A DNA stretch of 64,000 bases, taken from NCBI GenBank assembly GCA_963825075.1, contig CAWGRX010000030.1, forward strand, positions 62,001 through 126,000. Direction: 5' to 3'. The position numbers were made by a program, and so were the translations under genes. Under the pieces are notes generated by a model. That model was given only the letters and a program-made list of their open reading frames with translations, did not search any database and had not been told where the DNA came from. Origin of the DNA: CAWAVN01 sp963825075. GTDB lineage: Bacteria > Planctomycetota > Planctomycetia > Planctomycetales > Planctomycetaceae. How positions within the stretch are numbered: position 1 is the first letter of the stretch; the number at the start of each line of letters is the position of its first letter. Positions 53,151 through 62,916 of this stretch are shown piece after piece.

Positions 53151-53918
53151 ATGGATGACAGATTCTGGTATCTGAAAAACTGCGATCTGTTTGAACGGCT
53201 CACACCCGAACAAACCGAGCGATTGGAATCCCGCGCGAAAGTTCGCGAGTTTGGGCGGGGCGGGTTGATTTATTTACCTTCCGACCTGGCCGACTCGGTG
53301 CTGCTGTTGGGCACGGGGCGGGTGAAAATTTACCACATTACCGGCGAGGGCAAACAAGCGGTGTTGGCGTTGGTCGATCCCGGTGAACTTTTCGGCGAGC
53401 TAGGCCTCGTCGAACCGCGCGGCGCACCCCGCGAGGAATTTGCCGAGGCCATGGAAGCCAGCCGGGTGATTTTGATCCCCCGCGACGACATGCACTGGCT
53501 GATGGAGTCGCATCCCGAAGTCTCGCTCGGCATCACCAAACTCATCGGACTGAGGCGAAAGCGCGTGGAACGCCGGCTGAAGTCTCTGTTGTTCCGCTCA
53601 AACCGGGAGCGGCTGGTGCATTTGCTCTTGGAACTCGCGGAAAAATATGGCCGGCCCACCGTAGAAGGCGTGGTGCTGGGGATCAAATTGTCGCATCAGG
53701 ATTTGGCGAGCATCATCGGCAGCACCCGCGAAACGGTTACCGTATTGTTGGGGGAACTCCAACAGGAAGGCCAACTGCGGATCGAACGCCGGCGGATCAT
53801 TCTCACGCAATTTGAACGCTTGGCCGCCGCGATCGACATCGTCCCGCCGCCGCTGCCTTACTCGGAAGACTTGGGCAACCGCATTCTTCGCCAGGCCCGG
53901 GCCGAATCGTCCACGTGA
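53151..53918 (+). CDS. Crp/Fnr family transcriptional regulator
   Basis: A 255-residue regulator. N-terminal cyclic-nucleotide-binding-like barrel (LFERLTPEQTERLESRAKV, VLLLGTGRVKIYHITGEGKQ, LVDPGELFGELGLVE), a long dimer helix, and a C-terminal winged helix-turn-helix (LSHQDLASIIGSTRETVTVL). There is no N-terminal cysteine cluster, so it is not an oxygen-sensing FNR; a nucleotide or no ligand is likelier. ATG 53151 is preferred. Targets are unknown. An insertion (EPRGAPREEFAEAMEA) lies in the barrel. Confidence 0.93.
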   Translation: MDDRFWYLKNCDLFERLTPEQTERLESRAKVREFGRGGLIYLPSDLADSVLLLGTGRVKIYHITGEGKQAVLALVDPGELFGELGLVEPRGAPREEFAEAMEASRVILIPRDDMHWLMESHPEVSLGITKLIGLRRKRVERRLKSLLFRSNRERLVHLLLELAEKYGRPTVEGVVLGIKLSHQDLASIIGSTRETVTVLLGELQQEGQLRIERRRIILTQFERLAAAIDIVPPPLPYSEDLGNRILRQARAESST

Positions 53919-54124
53919 AAAGTTTGAGGGAAAACCATCCAAAAACTCCGCCGGTTTGTGCGGTGATTCACAGAAATTTGCGGCATCTCTCTCCTAGACT
54001 TGGTATGTTAAAGCGAATAGAAGCCCTTTGAGCCGGTCTATGAAACTCCTCTCCTTGCTCCCCTCATTGTTTTGACCGTGACATTTCACATCTTGTCTCT
54101 TGCTTGGAAAGCTGAGTCGGTGCT

Positions 54125-54535
54125 ATGACGGCCGCCCCGAATGCTCCCCAGGATTGGAACGAGTGCCCGCCCGGTGAAATCGGCGGGCTGGTAGAATCTT
54201 TGCAAAGCCGGCGGCGGCGGAAAACGCTCCAGCAAGCCGCGGGCGCAAGCGCGACGGTTGTGGTGTTCGCTTTCCTCGTGACGGGTTGGTTTTCGGGATG
54301 GTTCCCCCAATCGCAGCCTCTGCACGCGATCAGTTGCCAAAAAGTGCACAGTCTGGCCCCGGAGTACGTGGCAGGCCGATTGAACGCGGATCTGAACGTG
54401 AAAATCCGGGAACATCTGCAAGAGTGCCAGAGGTGCCGCGACTTTATTCACGCGGAATTCCCACGATTTCCTCTGCCGGCGCATGCGGCTGCCAGCCTCT
54501 CCGTTCCCTGGATCGTCGCGGTCGCCAACCGTTAG
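54125..54535 (+). CDS. Membrane protein with C-terminal zf-HC2-like zinc finger
   Basis: A 136-residue protein. The N-terminus is cytoplasmic by the positive-inside rule (QSRRRRKTLQQ before the helix at about residues 38-60, ASATVVVFAFLVTGWFSGW). After it come HAISCQKVHSL and REHLQECQRCRDF, the H-x3-C and H-x3-C-x2-C pattern of the anti-sigma zinc finger (zf-HC2). In normal anti-sigma factors this finger is N-terminal and cytoplasmic; here it lies on the outside of the helix. No sigma gene is adjacent. It is possibly a redox sensor. Confidence 0.7.
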   Translation: MTAAPNAPQDWNECPPGEIGGLVESLQSRRRRKTLQQAAGASATVVVFAFLVTGWFSGWFPQSQPLHAISCQKVHSLAPEYVAGRLNADLNVKIREHLQECQRCRDFIHAEFPRFPLPAHAAASLSVPWIVAVANR

Positions 54536-54874
54536 CGGAGTATTGCGGCGAGAACTCTTGTCCAACTCGATCCTCCGTTCCAAGGCGGTTCCCGTGGGAA
54601 TACGCCGTTGACTCTAAACAAGGAACAAAATCACAAAATCTGGGCGCGAAAATTCCGTCTGGACACGGCCCGGCAAATCTCTAAAATCCCGCTCCCCGCG
54701 AAAACACAGATAGAAAGGTTTTCGCAACAACCCGGGTGGGGTTTTCCCGTCTTCTGGTTGATGCCCTGCGAGGGATTCCCGCAAAGTCCCGCGCCCACTT
54801 CAACCACTTGGCCGCGTCGGCCGGTTTTTCAATCCCCCGCCTTCCTATGACACAACGGCTGAGAGGACCCAAAC
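54536..54874. other. Gene-free interval
   Basis: No convincing gene or hairpin. AT-rich at 54610-54725 (TTGACTCTAAACAAGGAACA), which may carry the promoter of the lipoprotein gene. Confidence 0.35.
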
Positions 54875-55789
54875 ATGCCGTCCTTTGCTGCAATTTCGCG
54901 TTGCGTCTGCGCGCTGGCCGGACTGACGCTCGCAGGCTGCTTTTCGTATTCTCGCCACTACCCGTATAACCCCTACGTTCCGATGTACGGTGCTCCGGCG
55001 GCTCCGCTGCAACCGCAGCTCGGTCCTCCCACGGGCGTGCCCACGCCGGTTGATCCCAATAATCCGAACAGCTTCCCCCCGGCGAACGGTTCGCAATTCA
55101 ACAATGGCTCGCAGCTCTCGCCCACGCCGGAACCGAGCAATTCCTTCCCGCCGAGCAATAACACTTTCGATCCCAACCTGCCGCCACCCACGGGCGGACA
55201 GGGCGGAACAGGAAATGGCCCGGTTCCTTACCCAAACGACTTGCCCAATCCCAACAACTTACCGTCGTCAAACGGCACTTATGAAGGCGGCGGTGCCCAG
55301 CCCTTCGGAGCCGATGGAGCGAGCTTTCAGCCGGACGCAGAAAAATCCGTGAGCCAGGCTCGATATGAGCGTGTTCCACAAATTCCGGAACAGCAGCTGA
55401 CCGCTCGTCAAACTTCGCCGACCGAAACCTGGCCCGTCGCAGCCGCGGCTTCCGAATCGCTTGCCCCGCCAGCCGCCACCGAACCAGTCTCGGAAAATCA
55501 GCCCAATCCCTACGGTTACGATGCTGTGGGCTATCGCTGGTTGCGAGGCGTTGTAGATTTCGATGTAAAACAGCACGCGTGGGTGATTATCTACAATCCC
55601 ACCCCCGGCTCCAAGGATGTTTACAAAGGCCAATTGATGTTGCTCGACAACGGCCTTCTTCAGAAGCTGGAAAACAACGATGTGGTGCTCGTCGAAGGCC
55701 AAATCGATTTCGCCAGCCCAGAGCCGGGCACCGGCAAACCCCAATACCGCGTCACGCGCGTGTACGGGCCGCTGGTGCCCAAACGGTGA
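54875..55789 (+). CDS. Proline/asparagine-rich lipoprotein
   Basis: A 304-residue lipoprotein: signal with lipobox LTLAGCFSYS (Cys about residue 22). Residues about 30-140 are low-complexity, rich in Pro, Asn, Gly and Ser (PTPVDPNNPNSFPPANGSQF). The C-terminal 100 residues are structured (YRWLRGVVDFDVKQHAWVII, YKGQLMLLDNGLLQKLENND, VLVEGQIDF) and repeat a short planctomycete module of unknown function. No close functional family; likely outer-membrane or cell-surface. Confidence 0.78.
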   Translation: MPSFAAISRCVCALAGLTLAGCFSYSRHYPYNPYVPMYGAPAAPLQPQLGPPTGVPTPVDPNNPNSFPPANGSQFNNGSQLSPTPEPSNSFPPSNNTFDPNLPPPTGGQGGTGNGPVPYPNDLPNPNNLPSSNGTYEGGGAQPFGADGASFQPDAEKSVSQARYERVPQIPEQQLTARQTSPTETWPVAAAASESLAPPAATEPVSENQPNPYGYDAVGYRWLRGVVDFDVKQHAWVIIYNPTPGSKDVYKGQLMLLDNGLLQKLENNDVVLVEGQIDFASPEPGTGKPQYRVTRVYGPLVPKR

Positions 55790-55826
55790 CCAAAGGTCAG
55801 TGGTCGGCGGCCAAAGGTCTGCGGGT

Positions 55827-56711
55827 TTACTCGTTGGAGATTTGTCGGCGGATAACGTCCCACGCCATGATCGCATCGCGGACGGCCCGGACATCGTGCA
55901 CGCGAAGAATGTCCGTGTGCTGCATGGCGAGTGCGATTGAGACGCCGATCGTACCGCTCGAGCGTTCCTCGACCGGCCGGCCGACCAGCGATTTGAGAAA
56001 CCTCTTGCGGGAATGCCCGATCAAAACGGGCCGCCCAAGTCTGCGAAAGTGTTCGACGTGCGAGAGGATCTCCAGGTTATGCCCGGCGGTTTTTCCAAAC
56101 CCGACACCGGGGTCCAGCACGATGCGGTTTCGCTCAATCCCCGCTTGCTCCAGCGCATCGATTCGCTTTGAAAAAAAGTCGCTGATCTCCAGAACGACAT
56201 CTCGATATTGCGGGTCGTCCTGCATCGTTCGAGGCGTCCCCAACATGTGCATGCAGACGATGCCTGATGTCGTCTTTCGGCACACTGTGGCCATTTCGGG
56301 ATCAAGCCGCAACCCCGATATATCGTTCAGGATGTGTGCCCCAAGATCAATCGCTTGCCGGGCCACCTCCGCCTTGGTCGTATCGATCGAGATGGGCACA
56401 TCGGTGCGGCGTGCGAGTTCCTTGATAACCGGAATCACCCGGTTCAGTTCTTCGTTTAGCTCAACGGGTGTTGCTCCGGGACGGGTGGACTCGCCGCCGA
56501 TGTCCAAAATGTCGGCCCCTTCCTCAACAAGTTTCAGGGCATGTGCGATGGCGGCCTCGACAGCGGCAAATTGCCCGCCGTCGGAAAAACTGTCCGGGGT
56601 GACGTTGACAATTCCCATAATCTTCGGGAAGTCCCCTAGCTCCCAACTCCGCCCGCCAAAGTCCCAGCGGCGGCGCATTCCTTCCGAAGTCGGCTCGTAT
56701 TCGGCGCTCAT
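55827..56711 (-). CDS. folP: Dihydropteroate synthase
   Basis: Condenses pterin diphosphate with p-aminobenzoate in folate synthesis; sulfonamide target. The 294 residues contain the signatures IMGIVNVTPDSFSDGGQF and ADILDIGGESTRPGATPVEL, then VPISIDTTKAEVARQAIDLG, HILNDISGL and VLDPGVGFGKTAGHN, with LIGHSRKRFL near the end. Start ATG 56711 lies within the stop of the upstream glycosyltransferase-like gene (ATGA overlap), so the two are coupled. This is the bacterial folate enzyme, distinct from the methanopterin-type relative at 4.7 kb. Confidence 0.96.
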   Translation of the reverse strand: MSAEYEPTSEGMRRRWDFGGRSWELGDFPKIMGIVNVTPDSFSDGGQFAAVEAAIAHALKLVEEGADILDIGGESTRPGATPVELNEELNRVIPVIKELARRTDVPISIDTTKAEVARQAIDLGAHILNDISGLRLDPEMATVCRKTTSGIVCMHMLGTPRTMQDDPQYRDVVLEISDFFSKRIDALEQAGIERNRIVLDPGVGFGKTAGHNLEILSHVEHFRRLGRPVLIGHSRKRFLKSLVGRPVEERSSGTIGVSIALAMQHTDILRVHDVRAVRDAIMAWDVIRRQISNE

Positions 56712-58803
56712 TTCGATTCTGATTTTGGCTTTGAAGTGGAAGGATCAATGCGATAAATAAATGCCGTTCCTGAAACCAACCGGGCTTCAGTAATCCGCAC
56801 GAATCTTACGCTGGAATAGCGGCCTCTCAAGATTGCGGATTCGATCTTGGGATCGAGGATCACGGCATACACGCTGCGGCCCGGAAAGGATTTTAAGACC
56901 TTATCTAACGGTGATAACTCAGGCCGAAATCGGCCGCGAATGATCGGACCATCGAGCGGCGGAATGTTTGTCACATAGTCAATATGCCGATCCGCGGGGT
57001 TATTCGCGATAAGAACCAATGCCGGGCGATGTTTTATCGTGTGATCCAAAATGTTATTAAACACGGCATAGTTGCGGCGGGCCCAGATATCCTCCTGAAG
57101 CGCCGCTTCAAACCGGGAGACTTCCCACAGCGGAGAAATCGTTCCATAAGAAACCAACATCGAACAGCCAAGCAAACTTCCCCACCATAACACAAGCCCG
57201 ATCCGGCCCGCTTGCCACCAGGCCTTAATGAAACAACAGGAGACTCCCGCATAAACGAGAACAAGAAAAGGAGCCGCCTCGAACACATAGTGCCAATAGC
57301 GAATGCCCACGTACCAATAGGGAATGTGTGCGACATGCAAAGACAGGATCGCCAGGAACACCAGCCACCACCGGCGATCCGACAAACTAGGTGCCGAGAT
57401 TCTTCGACCAGCAGCAAAAGGAAACACCGCCGTCACCATCGCCAAGGGAACTAAACCTAGCACCCATTCACCCGTGGCGATCAGCCGCTGTTTGACATTC
57501 TGAGCCGCGAGCGACGGCGTAAGATTTTCCGCCCATTTATCATAGTTTTCCACGACTTTCTTGCTCGGATTTGAGGCGGCCCGCTCGACGTTATTAAACC
57601 CATACACATGCCGGGGTGTATAGATATTCGTATAAAGCTGATAGGGCGTCGTCCAAGGGCTTCCCGTCAGTCGATAGTCATAGACCAGCATGGCCAGAAT
57701 TCCCAAACCGATCGGCAATCCTAGACTCCCAATCAACAGCGACCGGTGGCGAAGGTTCCATTTTGTCTGTATCTCTAGATCACTCTTTTTCGATCCGCGA
57801 ATCCACCAATAAAGCAGCCAAATCCCGAATGGCAAACCGATGCCCGCCGCGGTCATCGGGCGGCAGAGCGTGGCGAAGATCAGACCGAGTCCCGCAAGCG
57901 CCGCGTTCGCAAAAGACAAGGTCCGCATCATGCGGAGAAACATCCAGGCGAAGAACGTCAGGCCGACCATCGTCGGATGATGGGCAAGCAGCAACTGCGC
58001 GAAGAGTTGAATCCCCGGTGAAACGGCCGCGAGCAAGCCGCCCGCTAGTCCCGCGGCATTTCCGGCCAGCTCACGGCCGATAAAAAACACAAACGCCGCG
58101 CAGACGCCCCCGCGAGCCAATGCCCCCAATAGGGTTTGCCGAGGGCGACAAATGGGGCCATCCAGAACGCAGTGCCCGGAAAATATCGGCCCGCGTAAAC
58201 GTCGTTGTCGTTCAACACATGCATTTGATCGAACAATTCCGGATGCCGGGGAGCGCTGGGAAACGCCAGGCGGCCGGCGAGGAATGTCCCCGCCTGGAAC
58301 AGATAGCTATACTCATCATGGAGTGCCGGCGGCAGTTCCGACAAAGGAATCACTTTTCTCGAATAGGGTGTGTTCACCGTAATCGGCGTCGCACCGATCC
58401 GCGCACTCATGCTCCAGGAAACTATACCGACAAATACCGCCAGGGCGACAGCCCGAACAATATCAGCCCAACTCGTTGATGGATGAGGTTTGGTCTCCGC
58501 GCCGAACCAGGTTTGCAAGGCACTGGGAGACTTGTAGGGTTTGCGTCTGCGGATAAACCAAAATAGGGGCAAAAGGAGGAAGCAGGCGAAGGGCAGCGTT
58601 GTATCGAGATTGATCGAGGTGAGCCAACTGGCCCATCCCGCATCTGCATCGATCGCCTCGCGCAGCCGGACAAATTCGTTCGGCATTAAAATTGTCAACC
58701 CGACAACAATCGCCCACCAGGTCAACCAGAGCGTCACTCGCTTGTTTGACAAAGGGGCGTTGTTGGCGGGTTGGCTAGGTTTGTCGGTCTGTTCGTTCGA
58801 CAT
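56708..58803 (-). CDS. Multi-pass glycosyltransferase-like membrane protein (one frameshift)
   Basis: The corrected length is about 698 residues, with ten or more membrane helices. N-terminal part: VTLWLTWWAIVVGLTILMPN, then an extracytoplasmic loop with ELPPALHDEYSYLFQAGTFL and RHPELFDQMHVLNDNDVYAG. The D-E-Y-S-Y and following loop resemble GT39/GT83-type dolichyl-phosphate-mannose transferases. A five-C run (58107-58111) probably lacks one base: adding it joins PYWGHWLAG to GVCAAFVFFIGRELAGNAAG. Upstream of folP with a 4-base overlap. It likely adds a sugar from a polyprenyl donor in the membrane; acceptor unknown. Confidence 0.78.
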
Positions 58804-58856
58804 ATTTGTGCGGCGATCGCGGTATCACGTCCTCATTGAGAGGTGCGACCGGGAAG

Positions 58857-59600
58857 TCACTCCTTTTCGAGTCCCGCTTCATCGAGGATCTTCTGGGCTT
58901 CATCGGGACCGATTTCGTGGACGTAGATGTTCCGCCAGCGGATTTCACCGCCGTGCGTTTGCAGCATGATCGGTCCTTTTTCGGGCAGCGGCTTATTGCG
59001 GTCCCAGTAGTTTTCCATCACGGCTCCATCCACGACGAGTTTGTCGTTGAGCCAAACCCACGTCCGCGAACCGACCTGGCGAATGCGAAACTTGTTCCAC
59101 GTCCCGAAGGGTCGGTCGGCATGCTCCAAGGGCAGTTGGCCGGGAGCATTTTTGGAATTGTTGAAGAGGCCCCCCGAACCTTTGTCCGCGTTGCGGTCCC
59201 ATTTGCCGCCTTCTTTGGTGGTGTCCCAAATTTGCACTTGCGGCGTGCCTCTGAGATAAATCCCGCTGTCGGCTTTGGGAACCGTTTTATAATCGACTAG
59301 CAACTCAATGTCGCCAAATTCTTCGTTGGTCGTGGCATAAGGTCCCGTGCCGACGTTGACCAACTCGCCGTTATCAACGGACCAATGTTTCGCAAACTCC
59401 TCGCGCATTTCTTTCAACTTCGCCGCTTTTTTTTCGCCTTTGAGTTTGGCGACCGAATGGGGATTCAAACCGTGCCAGCCCGTCAGGTCCTTGCCGTTAA
59501 ACAGGGCGCGAAATCCCCTGGGCGGATTGGGCGGAGCGGCCTGAATAACCGAAAGCGGAACAACAGCCAGCGCGAGAAGCAATATCCAAGCGTTTTTCAT
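58857..59600 (-). CDS. Secreted DUF1080 protein
   Basis: A 247-residue exported protein with a signal peptide (ILLLALAVVPLSVIQA). The single DUF1080 domain shows RALFNGKDLTGWHGLNP, WSVDNGELVNVG, GDIELLVDYKTVPKADSGIY, LRGTPQVQIWDT and WNKFRIRQVGSRTWVWLN, ending GEIRWRNIYVHEI. Members are 3-keto-disaccharide hydrolases or lectin-like. Shorter than the 425-residue relative at 36.9 kb and lacking its N- and C-terminal extensions. Confidence 0.9.
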   Translation of the reverse strand: MKNAWILLLALAVVPLSVIQAAPPNPPRGFRALFNGKDLTGWHGLNPHSVAKLKGEKKAAKLKEMREEFAKHWSVDNGELVNVGTGPYATTNEEFGDIELLVDYKTVPKADSGIYLRGTPQVQIWDTTKEGGKWDRNADKGSGGLFNNSKNAPGQLPLEHADRPFGTWNKFRIRQVGSRTWVWLNDKLVVDGAVMENYWDRNKPLPEKGPIMLQTHGGEIRWRNIYVHEIGPDEAQKILDEAGLEKE

Positions 59601-59690
59601 AGCGGAGCCTTTGCAAGTTTTGAGGGATGAACAACTATCGAACTCTTATCCTATCATGGCCGGTTTGCACGGCAGGATCAAGTTGGCAGG

Positions 59691-62138
59691 TTATTGGGAC
59701 CGGCTCGGCCGGCCGGGAGGTGGAGGAGGCGGTTGCCGCCAATTCCAATCCGACTGATAGCGGATGTCAAGATGCGGCGTGGGCAGCAGTCGGCCGCCGC
59801 TTTTTTTGGAGGTCAAAAGGGCGTCGAGCACTCCCGTGGTCAGTAGCGTCCGCTCGACGGGCCACGTAGGAACGCCGGTTTGCATCATCTGTTCGATGCC
59901 CCGGAGCAGATAATTGAAATGGTGATAAGGTCTCGCTTCCTGCGTCCAAAACAGCGTCGATCGAATTTCGGGATCATCCGCGGACCGCCAGGCCACAGCC
60001 CATTCCGCAATCGCCGGGTTTAAGGTGAAGATGTTCGCTTTTAGTCCATCTTGATAATAAATGGTAAACAGCACTGGTTCGGGAGCCAGGTCTTCGATTT
60101 GCGTTCCGGGTTTGAGGGGGCGTTCCTTGAGCCGCGACAGGGCCGTGTCCAAGAGCTTTCGGTCATAAACGCCTGTTTTTTCGGCCTCCCAAACCGCTTG
60201 CCCGACTCGGCACTCGACGGCCTTGACGCCGGTTTCCCCGCCGCGGCGGCGCTCGACCAGCGACTGCACCATCTCCAAAGCGTGAAAGCCATAAGTATCG
60301 AGCCGATGATAAGACACCGCCACGATCTCTTTGAGCTTGGCACCCCGTTTGACATCGATCGGCGGATACCGCCACAGCACCGGCAGCGAGGAACCGGCCA
60401 TCATAGGAATGTTCATTTCCCGGGCCGTGTCGTAGATCCACTTGGCATCGGTCCAATTGTCGGAAAGGTGTTTATCGGAAAACACCGGCACGACTTGGCC
60501 GGTTTCGCGAAACGTCTTGACGATTTCCCCAAACAGCCGCCGCTTGGGATATTGAATTTGCCCCGTATCCGATTCGGGATACTTGCCATGCTCGGCAATC
60601 ATCATCACTCCATCCACTGCGAATGTATTCGTCCCGCGGGTTAAGGAATCCCTGATATTGTCATAGATGGGAATGTTGGATTCCTTTGCGAGAGTACGGC
60701 CTTTGTCATTTTGCGGAAATTGGTCGATATAGAGACTGACGAGATCCAACGGTGGCGTATCGCCTTGGAAATTCAGGGTGTCGGTTTGCATCAGCCGGCT
60801 GAGCAGTACATCGGCATGCGAGTTGTGATAGTACGCCGTCGTCACGCCGGCCACGCGGGGAATTCGCAAGACGTGCACGGTGAGGGGATAGATCGTGGTG
60901 ACATAAACCGTGCCGTCTTTCGCTGCGCAGATCCCCATCACCACATAGCGGGGTTGCAACGGTTCGCCTTCGGGTTGATGGACGCCATGATGCCAGGGCA
61001 GCGGTTTGCCGTTGGCATCTGTGAATTTCGTGTAATCCGGATTGGAAATCGCCAGCGGCCCGTGATCGGTCGGAGCCTTGTCTCCCGGACGATAACTCAC
61101 AACGTGTAACCGCTGTTTTCCCTCGGCAATCGTCGCTGCTACGCCGGCCCAGACCGTTCCGTCCGAGGACACGCACATGGCCCGGCAATCGGTTTTTTTG
61201 GCTTTGGGAACGAGCGGCCCGAGCGAAATGCCCTTAAGGGTAGCGCCTTCCTCCGTCAGATCGTAACGATAGAGCTGATTGCCGCCCATGGCGACGGCAT
61301 AGAGCGTTTTGCGATCGGGGGAGATGTCCCAGTTGATGGGATGTCCCGTGGGATGGGCGAGCAAAGAATCTTTGCCCGGAGGTCGGCCGTCAATGGTTTG
61401 CTTGAGGCGGTCTAGTTTTTTCGCATCGGGATCATAACGGGCAATGTTTCCGCCTAGGATCGGATGATAGGCCCGGCCGCGGTAATCCACCACGATGAAC
61501 GCATACATATGCCGGCAATCTAATAGGTCGGTGTACTTGCCTGTCTTAAGATCGAGCACCATAAAGTGCGTGCTGTCGGTGGGCCGCTCGTCGGAGCTTG
61601 TGCTGATATACGCGATGCCTCGCGATTCGTCGGGCGTCACGCTGATGATGCCCTGATGGGGAATGGGAATATCATAGACGCGGGTGGTTTTCGTCTTCGG
61701 GTCATAAACCATCGGGTATCCGCCGGGGTAGTCTTTGCGAGTTTCGCCTTCCTTGGGATAGCCCTGCTTGGTGCCGAAGTAGATCTTGCCGCTTCTGCCG
61801 ATGTTGTTTCGGGTGTGGATTTTCGCCTGGGCGGCAAATCCGGTGGCGGTCGTGCCGATTTCCTTGTGGGCATCGACCACGACTTCCATTTTCTCGGTTT
61901 GAGGATCGTATTCGACGAGGTAGGCATTGTGCCGATACTTGGCGGTGCCGATGTAGATCTTTCCATCGCGGCCTTGGATGATGGAGAAATACCCGCTGCC
62001 TTCGCTGGTGGTGTGCTTGGGCACGGCATGGGCTTTCGTCCAGACCCAATGCGGCATGAACGGTTCGGCACACTCGCCTGGCGAAACCATGACCGAAAAG
62101 AAAATCGCGAAGCCGGCCAGCCATGTTCTTGATGACAT
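59691..62138 (-). CDS. Large secreted two-part protein (beta-propeller plus unknown C-terminus)
   Basis: An 815-residue exported protein with a signal peptide (LAGFAIFFSVMVSPGECA). The first ~430 residues show propeller-like repeats (GRDGKIYIGTAKYRHNAYLV, SGKIYFGTKQGYPKEGE, AYISTSSDERPTDSTHFMVL, NWDISPDRKTLYAVAMGGNQ). The last ~300 residues, from about PNDKGRTLAKESNIPIYDNI, are a separate domain (TFAVDGVMMIAEHGKYPES, KTFRETGQVVPVFSDKHLSD) and end in a Pro-rich tail. This looks like a NAD-binding-free Gfo/Idh-like segment but is not identified. ATG 62138 has GGAG at proper spacing. Intact despite its length. Function unknown. Confidence 0.75.
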   Translation of the reverse strand: MSSRTWLAGFAIFFSVMVSPGECAEPFMPHWVWTKAHAVPKHTTSEGSGYFSIIQGRDGKIYIGTAKYRHNAYLVEYDPQTEKMEVVVDAHKEIGTTATGFAAQAKIHTRNNIGRSGKIYFGTKQGYPKEGETRKDYPGGYPMVYDPKTKTTRVYDIPIPHQGIISVTPDESRGIAYISTSSDERPTDSTHFMVLDLKTGKYTDLLDCRHMYAFIVVDYRGRAYHPILGGNIARYDPDAKKLDRLKQTIDGRPPGKDSLLAHPTGHPINWDISPDRKTLYAVAMGGNQLYRYDLTEEGATLKGISLGPLVPKAKKTDCRAMCVSSDGTVWAGVAATIAEGKQRLHVVSYRPGDKAPTDHGPLAISNPDYTKFTDANGKPLPWHHGVHQPEGEPLQPRYVVMGICAAKDGTVYVTTIYPLTVHVLRIPRVAGVTTAYYHNSHADVLLSRLMQTDTLNFQGDTPPLDLVSLYIDQFPQNDKGRTLAKESNIPIYDNIRDSLTRGTNTFAVDGVMMIAEHGKYPESDTGQIQYPKRRLFGEIVKTFRETGQVVPVFSDKHLSDNWTDAKWIYDTAREMNIPMMAGSSLPVLWRYPPIDVKRGAKLKEIVAVSYHRLDTYGFHALEMVQSLVERRRGGETGVKAVECRVGQAVWEAEKTGVYDRKLLDTALSRLKERPLKPGTQIEDLAPEPVLFTIYYQDGLKANIFTLNPAIAEWAVAWRSADDPEIRSTLFWTQEARPYHHFNYLLRGIEQMMQTGVPTWPVERTLLTTGVLDALLTSKKSGGRLLPTPHLDIRYQSDWNWRQPPPPPPGRPSRSQ

Positions 62139-62322
62139 CGCACACTCCATCTTATCGAAGTCGATGAGTAACCCAGCCTGCCACGATGTTCGCTTTGGAG
62201 GCAAAGTGCAAGCCAATGCGAAGGACTTTTTCGACTGGCATTGCCGCTCACCTTTGAAATGCGGGACGGGGCATGGTTCAATGAAAGCATCACACCTTGC
62301 CAGCCTGGGGAAAACACCATCC

Positions 62323-62916
62323 ATGCGCGATTATCAAGCGTGCCATTGTTGCGGGCAGATTCATCGCCTGCCCGCCCTCGAAACCGCGCAAGTCGCGGCG
62401 TGCGTGCGGTGCGGGACGCGCATGACCAATCCCCAGGAAGCCGACCGTGCCGCGATGCAGACCGCGGCGGCGGCTCTGGGGGCGTTCATTCTGTACTGGC
62501 CCGCCGTGCTCTTGCCGATTCTTGAAATCGAACGTCTCGGCCATCACCACAAATCCAGTCTATTGCGTGGCATTTTCGAGATGCTCAGCCACGGGGAGTG
62601 GTTCGTGGGCACGATCGTGCTTTTGTTTTCTGTGGTATTTCCGCTGTTCAAAATCGTGCTGCTATTGGAACTGAGCCTGTTGCGGCTATTGCACCGCCGG
62701 CATCGCGCGATGACTTATCGGCTGATGGAGAACACCGGCCGCTGGAGCATGATGGATGTGATGCTGCTCGCGTTTTTGGTGATGTTGGTCAAACTCGGCG
62801 GATTGGTGGCCTTTCACATCGGACCGGCGGTGGTGGCGTTTAGTTTGTGCGTGATGCTCAGCCTGTTGGCATCGATGCGGTTCCATCCGTACCAGATTTG
62901 GGAGGACGGCGAATGA
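62323..62916 (+). CDS. pqiA: Paraquat-inducible protein A family membrane protein
   Basis: A 197-residue inner-membrane protein of the PqiA family. The N-terminal zinc-type motif is CHCCGQIHRLP with CVRCGTRMT (two C-x2-C), followed by helices at about residues 52-70, 90-120 and 140-165. It has one PqiA domain (SLLRGIFEMLSHGEWFVGTI, FSVVFPLFKIVLLLE, GRWSMMDVMLLAFLVMLVKL). Start may be 62323 or 62281. The stop overlaps the next start (ATGA), as in pqiAB operons for lipid transport or envelope integrity. Confidence 0.9.
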   Translation: MRDYQACHCCGQIHRLPALETAQVAACVRCGTRMTNPQEADRAAMQTAAAALGAFILYWPAVLLPILEIERLGHHHKSSLLRGIFEMLSHGEWFVGTIVLLFSVVFPLFKIVLLLELSLLRLLHRRHRAMTYRLMENTGRWSMMDVMLLAFLVMLVKLGGLVAFHIGPAVVAFSLCVMLSLLASMRFHPYQIWEDGE

